From: Candidatus Omnitrophota bacterium
GTDB taxonomy: Bacteria; Omnitrophota; Gorgyraeia; B26-G9
Direction of reading: 5' to 3'
DNA length: 22,394 nucleotides
Assembly (NCBI GenBank): GCA_028718845.1
Contig: JAQULA010000004.1
Coordinates: 1 to 22,394 of the forward strand
Positions within the stretch are counted from its first letter, which is position 1. Each line of letters opens with the position of its first letter. The position numbers and the translations under genes were made by a program. A model generated the notes under the pieces. The model saw only the letters and a list, made by a program, of their open reading frames with translations, was not told where the DNA came from and did not search any database. Positions 14,978-21,609 of the stretch are shown here, in pieces.

Positions 14978-16219
14978 ATGGAAAAAAGAAGAGTTGTAGT
15001 TACAGGCATCGGTGTGGTTTCACCGGTTGGTAATACCAAAGATGATTTCTGGCGTTCATTATGCGAGGGGAAAAGCGGCGCGGGGTTTGTCAGTTACTTT
15101 GACGCCAAGGATTTTTCTTCCCATATCGACGCGGAAGTTAAGAATTTCGATCCCTCCTGGTGTATTAATCCTAAAGAACTCAAACGCATGGATAAGTTTG
15201 TCCAGTTTGCCGTGTGCGCCAGTACTATGGCGTTCAATGATGCCGGAATTGAGCTGGGCAAAGAAGATCCGAACCGTATCGGCGTGATTATCGGGACCGG
15301 TATCGGCGGCTTGCGTGTGGTTGAGGAACAGGCGCGTAATTATTTGGAAAGAGGCCCGAAACGGCTATCGCCGTTTTTGATCCCCATGCTTATCGTGAAT
15401 ATGGCGCCGGGCCAGGTTTCAATCAGTCTCGGTCTGAAAGGGCCGAATTCATGCGTTACCACGGCCTGCGCTTCCGGCGGGCATTCCATCGGAGACGCGT
15501 TCAAGGTTATCCAGCGCGGCGACGCGGATATGATGCTTGCCGGCGGAACGGAAAGCTGTATTACCCCCCTGGGCTTCGGCGGCTTTTGCGCGCTCAAGGC
15601 ATTGACCACGCGCAATGACGACCCTATCCACGCGTCCCGGCCGTTTGACCGGGAACGGGACGGTTTTCTCATGGCCGAAGGTTCCGGGATTGTTTTTCTG
15701 GAAGAATATGAACATGCCCGCAAGCGCGGAGCGAAAATTTATGCCGAAATGGTGGGGTATGGGATGAGCGGCGACGCCTATCACATTACTGCGCCGGATC
15801 CGGAAGGCGACGGAGGCGCGCGCTGCATGAGCCTTTCTTTAAAAGATGCCGGGTTAAGTATCGATGACATTGATTATATTAACGCGCATGGGACTTCTAC
15901 TCCTATGAACGATAAAATTGAAACATTAGCGATTAAAAAAGTATTTGGTCCGGATGCCAAGAAAAAAGTAGCGGTTAGTTCCACGAAATCGGTTACCGGA
16001 CATCTCTTAGGCGCTGCCGGCGGGGTTGAATGCGCGGCGATTGCCTTGACGATCAAAGAAGGGGTTATCCCGCCTACGATGAACTATGAACATCCCGATC
16101 CGGATTGTGACCTGGATTATGTGCCGAATACGGCGCGTAAACAGCGGGTTAGAGCGGCCATGTCCAACTCCCTGGGGTTTGGCGGGCATAACGTGACCCT
16201 GGTATTAAAGGGAATTTAA
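14978..16219 (+). CDS. fabF: 3-oxoacyl-ACP synthase II
   Basis: The 413-residue condensing enzyme elongates acyl-ACP with malonyl-ACP. It has the thiolase-fold active site: C164 in V-T-T-A-C-A-S-G-G, H304 in N-A-H-G-T-S-T-P and H342 in T-G-H-L-L-G-A-A-G, close to the Cys-His-His positions of E. coli FabF; S-N-S-L-G-F-G-G-H-N lies near the end. TTG 14969 is in frame, but ATG 14978 gives the usual start MEKRRVVVTGIG. No good SD is seen, so translation may depend on coupling to acpP 22 bases upstream. It ends the fatty acid cluster. Confidence 0.96.
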   Translation: MEKRRVVVTGIGVVSPVGNTKDDFWRSLCEGKSGAGFVSYFDAKDFSSHIDAEVKNFDPSWCINPKELKRMDKFVQFAVCASTMAFNDAGIELGKEDPNRIGVIIGTGIGGLRVVEEQARNYLERGPKRLSPFLIPMLIVNMAPGQVSISLGLKGPNSCVTTACASGGHSIGDAFKVIQRGDADMMLAGGTESCITPLGFGGFCALKALTTRNDDPIHASRPFDRERDGFLMAEGSGIVFLEEYEHARKRGAKIYAEMVGYGMSGDAYHITAPDPEGDGGARCMSLSLKDAGLSIDDIDYINAHGTSTPMNDKIETLAIKKVFGPDAKKKVAVSSTKSVTGHLLGAAGGVECAAIALTIKEGVIPPTMNYEHPDPDCDLDYVPNTARKQRVRAAMSNSLGFGGHNVTLVLKGI

Positions 16220-16247
16220 AGACAATTTATTAAGGTGTGTTTTTGCG

Positions 16248-16274
16248 CAGGGCAACGAGAACATGGTTGCCCTG
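16248..16274 (+). terminator. GC-rich stem-loop after fabF, probable weak or factor-dependent terminator
   Basis: A perfect 9-bp stem CAGGGCAAC (16248-16256) / GTTGCCCTG (16266-16274) encloses a 9-base loop, 28 bases after the fabF stop and just before a new promoter. The tail is tagtattga, with no T-run, so classic intrinsic termination is doubtful; position still favours a transcript-end role. Confidence 0.5.
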
Positions 16275-16296
16275 TAGTATTGATAGAAGTACTGCA

Positions 16297-16325
16297 TTGA
16301 CAGCAACTGCTATTTTGGGTATAAT
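16297..16325 (+). promoter_or_regulatory. Consensus sigma70-type promoter for acd-etfBA operon
   Basis: TTGACA (16297-16302) and TATAAT (16320-16325) are both perfect consensus hexamers, separated by exactly 17 bases. A start near 16332 would give a leader of about 77 bases ending in the SD aaaggag (16391-16397) before ATG 16409. This is the strongest promoter seen in the window. Confidence 0.92.
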
Positions 16326-16408
16326 AAACCCACTTATTTTGCGGCTTGGATGGTCAATGAGCCTGCCAGCTGTACACTGAACAGTTGTTATGAAAGGAGT
16401 TAATTATT

Positions 16409-17572
16409 ATGGATTATTTGCTTACTGAAGAGCAGATAATGGTCAGGGATCTGGCACGCAAGATTGCCCAGGAAAAACTCAAGCCGATCGTTGCCGAATA
16501 TGACCGTGAAGAAAAATTTTGCTGGCCGGTAATCAAACTTTTGGCCGAGGCCGATCTTTTCGGTGTATATATAGAGGAAAAGTACGGCGGTATGGGCGGC
16601 GGTATCCTGGACCTGTGCCTGGTGACCGAAGAACTTTCCCGTGTGTGCGGAGGCGTGGCCGTTAGTTACGCGGCATCCGCCCTGGGAACCGACCCGATCA
16701 TTCTTTTCGGCAGCGAAGCGCAGAAAAAGAAATATCTTCCGGACATTGCCAGCGGAAAAAAACTGGCCGCGTTCGGTTTGACCGAGCCCAATGCCGGCAG
16801 CGATGCCGGGGCGATTGAGACCACGGCCCGCCGCGAAGGGGATTATTATATCCTCAACGGCTTGAAACATTTCATCACCAACGGCGGCGAAGCCGAGATT
16901 TATACCGTGGTTGCCATGACCGATAAAAGCAAAGGACAGCGCGGTTCATCGGCGTTTATCGTCGAAAAAGGGACTAAAGGGTTTACTTTCGGAAAAAAAG
17001 AAGAAAAACTGGGAATCCGTTCTTCGACTACCAGCGAACTTGTTTTTCAGGATTGCAAAGTACATAAAGATAATTTACTGGGAAAAGAAGGCATGGGATT
17101 TATCATTACCATGAAGACATTTGATATGTCCCGGCCGGGAGTCGCGGCCCAGGCACTGGGTATTGCCCAGGGCGCTTTTGATCTGGCTCTGGAATATTCC
17201 CGTCAGCGGGTGCAGTTCGGTAAGCCGATCTGCTCCAACCAGGGCGTTAAATTCATGCTCGCGGACATGGCTACCGAGATCGAAGCGGCCCGCGGCCTGG
17301 TCTATGGCGTGGCCCGGATGATCGACAGCGGCAATACCAAGGTATCCAAAGAATCGGCTATGGCCAAGATGTATGCTTCGGATGTGGCTATGAGGGTATC
17401 CACCGACGCGGTGCAGATTTACGGCGGATACGGCTATATGCGCGAATACCCGGTGGAAAAATTCATGCGCGACGCCAAGATTACCCAGATTTATGAAGGA
17501 ACAAACCAGATCCAGCGCGAGATCATTGCCAATAACCTGATCAAGGAATCGCTGGCAAATTCGAAAAAATAA
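16409..17572 (+). CDS. Acyl-CoA dehydrogenase (short-chain/butyryl or caffeyl-CoA reductase type)
   Basis: The 387-residue flavoprotein belongs to the acyl-CoA dehydrogenase family. Marks are the N-terminal helical domain, the FAD/substrate loop F-G-L-T-E-P-N-A-G-S-D near 127, W/F-I-T-N-G-like FITNGGEAEIY near 152, and the C-terminal Y-E363-G-T-N-Q with the catalytic base Glu363, followed by R-E-I-I-A. It heads an operon with etfB (5-base gap) and a ferredoxin-fused etfA, as in carCDE of caffeate-reducing acetogens and related bcd-etf operons. Such enzymes can run as enoyl-CoA reductases fed by a bifurcating Etf. The acyl substrate cannot be assigned from sequence; an ordinary beta-oxidation role remains possible. 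Confidence 0.92.
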   Translation: MDYLLTEEQIMVRDLARKIAQEKLKPIVAEYDREEKFCWPVIKLLAEADLFGVYIEEKYGGMGGGILDLCLVTEELSRVCGGVAVSYAASALGTDPIILFGSEAQKKKYLPDIASGKKLAAFGLTEPNAGSDAGAIETTARREGDYYILNGLKHFITNGGEAEIYTVVAMTDKSKGQRGSSAFIVEKGTKGFTFGKKEEKLGIRSSTTSELVFQDCKVHKDNLLGKEGMGFIITMKTFDMSRPGVAAQALGIAQGAFDLALEYSRQRVQFGKPICSNQGVKFMLADMATEIEAARGLVYGVARMIDSGNTKVSKESAMAKMYASDVAMRVSTDAVQIYGGYGYMREYPVEKFMRDAKITQIYEGTNQIQREIIANNLIKESLANSKK

Positions 17573-17577
17573 CGCTT

Positions 17578-18369
17578 ATGAATATTGTCGTTTGCATTAA
17601 ACAAGTCCCGGATACTACCAATGTCCGGATTAATCCGGAAACCAACACCCTGATCCGCGAAGGCGTGCAATCGATCGTCAATCCGTTCGACATGTACGCG
17701 ATCGAAGAGGCGCTGCGTTTGCGTGAGCGTTTTCAAGGCAAGGTCACGGTTATCACCATGGGCCCGCCTCAGGCGGAAGCCGCCCTGCGCGAAGCGATCT
17801 CTTTGGGGGCGGATGAAGCCATTCTTCTTTCCGACCGTGCGTTCGGCGGCAGTGATACTTTGGCGACCAGTTATGCCCTGGCCTCGGGGATCAAGAAAAT
17901 CGGCCAGGTCGACGTGATCATCTGCGGAAAGCAGGCGATTGACGGCGATACCGCCCAGGTCGGTCCGGGGATCTCCGTCTGGTTGGATATCCCGCAGGTA
18001 ACCTTCGTTAAAAAGATCGAGGATGTCGAAGAGAAAAAAGGGACAAAATATTTTCGGCTCGAGCGTATGACCGAAGAAGGTCATGAGGTCGTGGAAGCGC
18101 CCCTGCCGTGTTTACTGACCGTGGTCAAGGAGATCAACGAACCGCGGATCCCGTCGTTAAAAGGGATGATGCGTTCGAAAAAAGCGGAGATCATCAAATG
18201 GACCGCCGCGGATGTCGATGCCGACCCGAAAAAGGTCGGCTTGGACGGTTCTCCGACCCAGGTCGTTCGGATATTCAGCCCCACTCCCCGTCAGGGAGGA
18301 CAGGTTTTGACCGGAGAAGCGGCCGAGCTCGCCGCCAAACTGTGCGAATTGCTTAAAGGCGCATTATAA
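17578..18369 (+). CDS. etfB: Electron transfer flavoprotein beta subunit, bifurcation-type
   Basis: This 263-residue protein is the EtfB subunit that accepts and passes electrons between the acyl-CoA dehydrogenase, EtfA and NADH. Motifs include MNIVVCIKQVPDT at the N-terminus, N-P-F-D-M-Y-A-I-E-E-A (35-45), V-T-V-I-T-M-G-P-P (56-64), S-D-R-A-F-G-G-S-D-T-L-A-T (85-97) and A-I-D-G-D-T-A-Q-V-G-P (120-130). From memory of the family, the TMGPP and DRAFGG-DTLAT segments resemble electron-bifurcating EtfB such as that of Acidaminococcus rather than mitochondrial-type EtfB. The ATG start is 5 bases after the dehydrogenase stop. etfA follows 13 bases after its stop. Confidence 0.93.
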   Translation: MNIVVCIKQVPDTTNVRINPETNTLIREGVQSIVNPFDMYAIEEALRLRERFQGKVTVITMGPPQAEAALREAISLGADEAILLSDRAFGGSDTLATSYALASGIKKIGQVDVIICGKQAIDGDTAQVGPGISVWLDIPQVTFVKKIEDVEEKKGTKYFRLERMTEEGHEVVEAPLPCLLTVVKEINEPRIPSLKGMMRSKKAEIIKWTAADVDADPKKVGLDGSPTQVVRIFSPTPRQGGQVLTGEAAELAAKLCELLKGAL

Positions 18370-18382
18370 ACGGAAAACAATC

Positions 18383-19570
18383 ATGGCTATCGAAGTAATC
18401 GAAAATAAATGTGTCGGCTGTACCATGTGCCTGCGCTCGTGCCCGTTCGGCGCGATCGAAATGGTCAACAATGTCGCGGTGATCAACCCGGATAAATGCG
18501 TACAATGCGGTGCTTGCGTCGACAGCTGCAAATTCGATGCTATTTTTCTGCGCAAGCATGAAGATGTGGTTGCTCCGATAGAAGATTTTCAGGATGTCTG
18601 GGTTTTTGCCGAACAGAAAAAAGGAGTGATCCAGTCCGTGGTTTACGAACTGCTCGGCGAAGGCAAAAAACTGGCCCAAAAGCGTAAACAGAACCTTTGC
18701 GCGGTATTGCTCGGCGACAAAATCAAGGCCGAGGCCAAAAAACTGATCGAACGCGGGGCGGACAAGGTCTATGTCCTGGAATCGTCACTGCTCAAAGAAT
18801 ATTTGGATGAACCCTATGCCCAGGCATTGACCCAGCTGATCAAAAAGTATAAACCGGAGATCGTTCTGACCGGCGCGACCACAATCGGCCGTTCATTGAT
18901 CCCGCGGGTGGCGGTGGAATTGAAAACCGGTCTTACCGCGGATTGCACCGGCTTGGATATCGACGAAGAACGCGGCCTGTTATTGCAGACCCGTCCGGCG
19001 TTCGGCGGTAACATTATGGCCACAATCATCTGTCCGAATCAGCGTCCGCAGATGTCTACCGTGCGGCATAAAGTGATGAAAGAAGCCGAGATCGATAAGA
19101 AGCACAAGGGTGAGATCATCGAGATTGATCCGGCGAGCGTGAAGCTGACCAGCCGTACCGCATTCCTCAAGAGCATCGAAGATGTTGCCGAAACGGTCAA
19201 TATTGCCGAGGCGGATATTATCGTTTCCGGAGGCCGCGGCGTAGGTTCAGCGGAAAATTTTAAGGTATTGGAGAAATTCGCCAAGTCTATCGGCGGAGCG
19301 ATCGGTGCTTCCCGTGCCGCAGTGGACAGCGGATTCATGCCGTACTCACATCAGGTCGGCCAGACCGGCAAGACCGTATGTCCGAAAATTTATTTCGCCT
19401 GCGGTATTTCCGGCCAGATTCAGCACTTAGTCGGAATGCAGTCGTCGGATATCATTGTAGCTATCAACAAAGACCCGGATGCCCCGATTTTCAAGGTCGC
19501 GACTTACGGCATTGTCGGCGATTTATTTGAAGTCCTTCCGCACTTGACCAAAGAATTACAGAAGAAGTAG
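18383..19570 (+). CDS. etfA: Electron transfer flavoprotein alpha subunit with N-terminal 2[4Fe-4S] ferredoxin domain
   Basis: The 395-residue protein fuses a ferredoxin domain to EtfA. The first 60 residues hold two 4Fe-4S sets: C10-x2-C13-x2-C16-x3-C20-P and C39-x2-C42-x2-C45-x3-C49. The Etf part follows, with L-T-G-A-T-T-I-G-R-S, then G-G-R-G-V-G-S near 280 and the FAD-binding Q-V-G-Q-T-G-K-T-V and Y-F-A-C-G-I-S-G-Q-I-Q-H near the end. Plain EtfA is about 320 residues; the extension matches CarE and LctC, EtfA proteins of bifurcating complexes. It would wire ferredoxin to the flavins. No terminator is evident after the stop. Confidence 0.94.
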   Translation: MAIEVIENKCVGCTMCLRSCPFGAIEMVNNVAVINPDKCVQCGACVDSCKFDAIFLRKHEDVVAPIEDFQDVWVFAEQKKGVIQSVVYELLGEGKKLAQKRKQNLCAVLLGDKIKAEAKKLIERGADKVYVLESSLLKEYLDEPYAQALTQLIKKYKPEIVLTGATTIGRSLIPRVAVELKTGLTADCTGLDIDEERGLLLQTRPAFGGNIMATIICPNQRPQMSTVRHKVMKEAEIDKKHKGEIIEIDPASVKLTSRTAFLKSIEDVAETVNIAEADIIVSGGRGVGSAENFKVLEKFAKSIGGAIGASRAAVDSGFMPYSHQVGQTGKTVCPKIYFACGISGQIQHLVGMQSSDIIVAINKDPDAPIFKVATYGIVGDLFEVLPHLTKELQKK

Positions 19571-19582
19571 CCTCCTCCAGAT

Positions 19583-19651
19583 ACAAGTCACAAGTCAAAA
19601 AATAATGAACGGCTAATGGTAATAGGCCGGGGGTTACGGGTTTTAGGTTAC
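19583..19651. repeat. Degenerate short direct repeats in spacer after etfA
   Basis: The 275-base spacer 19571-19845 contains a tandem ACAAGTC pair (19583-19596), repeated TAATG units (19603-19607, 19614-19618) and GGTTAC at 19632-19637 and 19646-19651 (period 14). The complement of the first pair reads like the pyrimidine-rich repeats at 5001-5025. No gene is seen here before the short ORF at 19806. Confidence 0.45.
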
Positions 19652-19727
19652 CGCCAACACCAATCACCGGACAGCTGCCGTGTACTATGAGTTATCAGCG
19701 ATGAACTGTTTACCGTAGTTTTTTGTA

Positions 19728-19757
19728 TTGAATTTGCCAACGGATTCAAAATACTAT
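19728..19757 (+). promoter_or_regulatory. Candidate promoter for SGNH/TPR gene
   Basis: TTGAAT (19728-19733) and TACTAT (19752-19757) are separated by 18 bases; an alternative pair is TTGCCA (19734-19739) with TATAAA (19755-19760) at 15 bases. Neither is a strong consensus, but the location ahead of the next genes fits. Confidence 0.35.
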
Positions 19758-19805
19758 AAACTATTTCTGGTAGCTGTTTACGAAAATAATGAGGGGATCA
19801 TAATT

Positions 19806-19859
19806 ATGCCGATGGAATTACGAACCGCCGGCAGGGTGATCAATTATGATGCCGCTTGA
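19806..19859 (+). CDS. Possible 17-codon upstream ORF (leader peptide)
   Basis: A short ORF, ATG 19806 to TGA 19857-19859, encodes MPMELRTAGRVINYDAA. It is preceded by a good SD (gagggg at 19791-19796, 9 bases away) and overlaps the first possible ATG of the SGNH/TPR gene by 14 bases, so it could couple or control that gene's translation. No similarity to a known attenuator peptide is evident, and a chance ORF is possible. Confidence 0.3.
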   Translation: MPMELRTAGRVINYDAA

Positions 19860-21369
19860 GTTTATAACGATGACTTTTCGCGGTAGTTTCATGAAAAGCA
19901 GGGGGAACATGTCGTTTGTAAAGAAAATCGGATTAATTGTTCTCGGGGTTTGCCTGGCGCTGATTTTTCTGGAATCGTTATTACGGTTAGGCGGGGTACT
20001 CTTTTTCGCCAAACAGAATTTAATCAATACGCTTTCGCTGTCCGAACACGGCGCGTATACAATACTGTGCGTGGGGGAATCGACCACGGCTTTGGGCGGG
20101 CCTTATTCCTGGCCGCGGCAATTAGAGACTATCTTAACTCGTCAGATGAAACGCAGGGTAGCGGTGATCAATAAGGGTATTCCCGGCGGGGATTCTACCG
20201 CGATCATTGCGCAGCTGGAAGATAACCTGAACCGTTTCCGTCCGGATATGGTGATTGTGATGATGGGGGTAAATGACCGTGAGAACAGCGTTCCGGATAA
20301 TCCGGCCGGCGGGCGGGCCGGAACGCTATCCGTTCCGGAAATGAAAACCGGAAAACTGATCCGCCAGATCTCGACTCGCCTGGCCGCGATGTTTCCGGGG
20401 AAAATAATTCCTCCGGCCGGCGATAATTTAATTCCGAACCCGGCTTATTCCGAGAATGATTATTTTTCACAGGGGTGCGGCTATGTTCTAAAAGGGGAAT
20501 TTGACCGGGCGGAGCGGAGTTTTAAAAAAGTTTTGGAACTCAATCCGAACAACGCGGGGGCGTATATGTCTCTGGGGGATTGCTGCGATTTTAAACAGGA
20601 ACATGGAAAAGCGGAAACCATGTTCCAGAAGGCCCTGGCGATTGATCCGCTTAACGCGGATATCTATGTAAAATTAGGCTGGGCGTATAACGGCCGGAAG
20701 GATTTCGAAAAAGCCGAGGCAATGTTTAAAAAAGCAATAGACCTCGCGCCGGAAAACGATCTTGCCTACGTCCGGTTAGGACGCTGTTATTGCGATAGTA
20801 AGCGCTATGAAAAAGCGGAAGCGGTTTATAAACAAGCGATTGCGGCCAATCCTCAAACGAGCGAAGCCTATTGCGAACTGGGAACATTATATATGCAACG
20901 CGGTGAATTTGAAAAAGCCGGCGGAGTATTTGCCCGGGCGCTCGATAGCGCTCCGGCAAACACTAAGGCCTGGGGCGTGTTGGCCGTGCTTAATTTGGAA
21001 AACAGACATTATCCGCAAAGCGAGGCCTGTTTTGCGCGGGCGAACCGGTTAATGGCCGCGAGGCCTAATCCGGTAACCGAACGAAATTATAATAAATTGA
21101 AAACCATGGTCCGGGAAAATAATATTCGGCTGGTCTGCGTACAATATCCCCTGCGCGATATCCAGCCGTTAAAAACCATGCTTGGCTCGGATGGGGGGAT
21201 CATTTTTGTCGACAACGAAGCGGCTTTTAAGCAAGCCGTGAAAAAAGACAATTATTTTACCTACTTTTCCGATATATTCGCCGGTGATTTCGGTCATTGT
21301 ACTGCCCGGGGACATAAATTGCTGGCGGAAAACATCGCTGCCGCTCTGAATAAATCCTTTTCTCGCTGA
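19846..21369 (+). CDS. Membrane-anchored SGNH/GDSL hydrolase interrupted by TPR repeats
   Basis: The 507-residue product has a membrane helix (about 29-54). SGNH block I follows as C-V-G-E-S79-T, where Ser79 is the likely nucleophile, then a Gly-rich block II near 111-115 and block III G-V-N-D (141-144). Roughly six TPR units fill 206-405 (repeating G-x-F-x-x-A-E-x-x-F-K-K-A-x-x-x-x-P). The hydrolase fold then resumes (I-R-L-V-C-V-Q-Y-P near 427-435) and ends with block V D481-F-G-H484. The TPR array is therefore inserted within the catalytic domain. The start is uncertain: ATG 19846 has a partial SD (gggtgat); ATG 19909 (after aggggg) would give a cleaner N-terminus, MSFVKKIGLIVLG. Family members act on ester or acetyl groups of glycans or lipids; the substrate is unknown. 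Confidence 0.82.
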   Translation: MMPLEFITMTFRGSFMKSRGNMSFVKKIGLIVLGVCLALIFLESLLRLGGVLFFAKQNLINTLSLSEHGAYTILCVGESTTALGGPYSWPRQLETILTRQMKRRVAVINKGIPGGDSTAIIAQLEDNLNRFRPDMVIVMMGVNDRENSVPDNPAGGRAGTLSVPEMKTGKLIRQISTRLAAMFPGKIIPPAGDNLIPNPAYSENDYFSQGCGYVLKGEFDRAERSFKKVLELNPNNAGAYMSLGDCCDFKQEHGKAETMFQKALAIDPLNADIYVKLGWAYNGRKDFEKAEAMFKKAIDLAPENDLAYVRLGRCYCDSKRYEKAEAVYKQAIAANPQTSEAYCELGTLYMQRGEFEKAGGVFARALDSAPANTKAWGVLAVLNLENRHYPQSEACFARANRLMAARPNPVTERNYNKLKTMVRENNIRLVCVQYPLRDIQPLKTMLGSDGGIIFVDNEAAFKQAVKKDNYFTYFSDIFAGDFGHCTARGHKLLAENIAAALNKSFSR

Positions 21370-21418
21370 CGCTCTTTCGCGTTCGGATCTCGGGTTTTTC
21401 ACCGGGCCTTAAAATAGG
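21370..21418. other. Short spacer after SGNH/TPR gene
   Basis: A 4-bp stem ACGC/GCGT around tcttt c lies just after the stop, with ggttttt downstream at 21393-21399. This is too weak to call a terminator with confidence; nothing else is seen here. Confidence 0.25.
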
Positions 21419-21446
21419 TTGCCGCCGGCGTTGTTTATGTTATAAT
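21419..21446 (+). promoter_or_regulatory. Extended -10 promoter upstream of the last SGNH gene
   Basis: TTGCCG (21419-21424) and TATAAT (21441-21446) are separated by 16 bases, with TG at 21438-21439 forming TGTTATAAT, the same extended -10 element as at 5038-5046. Transcription would begin near 21453, leaving a leader of about 157 bases before ATG 21610. Confidence 0.75.
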
Positions 21447-21609
21447 TTAATATATTTTCCGCCCGGGAGGATGGGGTAAAACGCAATGGAACCTTCTGCG
21501 GTAAAATAAGTTGTGTCGAGATCCTGGAATTGCGGACGGAAAACCCCCGTTTTTAAATGGGGAGGGGAAAGGGATCCTTAATCGGCAAAACCTCGCTGAG
21601 ACCGGTATA
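21447..21609 (+). promoter_or_regulatory. Long structured 5' leader, unidentified
   Basis: The leader can fold: ttttccgcccg (21455-21465) pairs with cggacggaaaa (21533-21543) at 10 of 11 positions. Inside this, AGGAT (21468-21472) pairs with ATCCT (21521-21525). A hairpin follows with stem CCCCGTT (21545-21551) / AATGGGG (21556-21562), including one G-U pair. It holds a 7-codon ORF (ATG 21486). No known riboswitch class was recognised. Confidence 0.35.
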
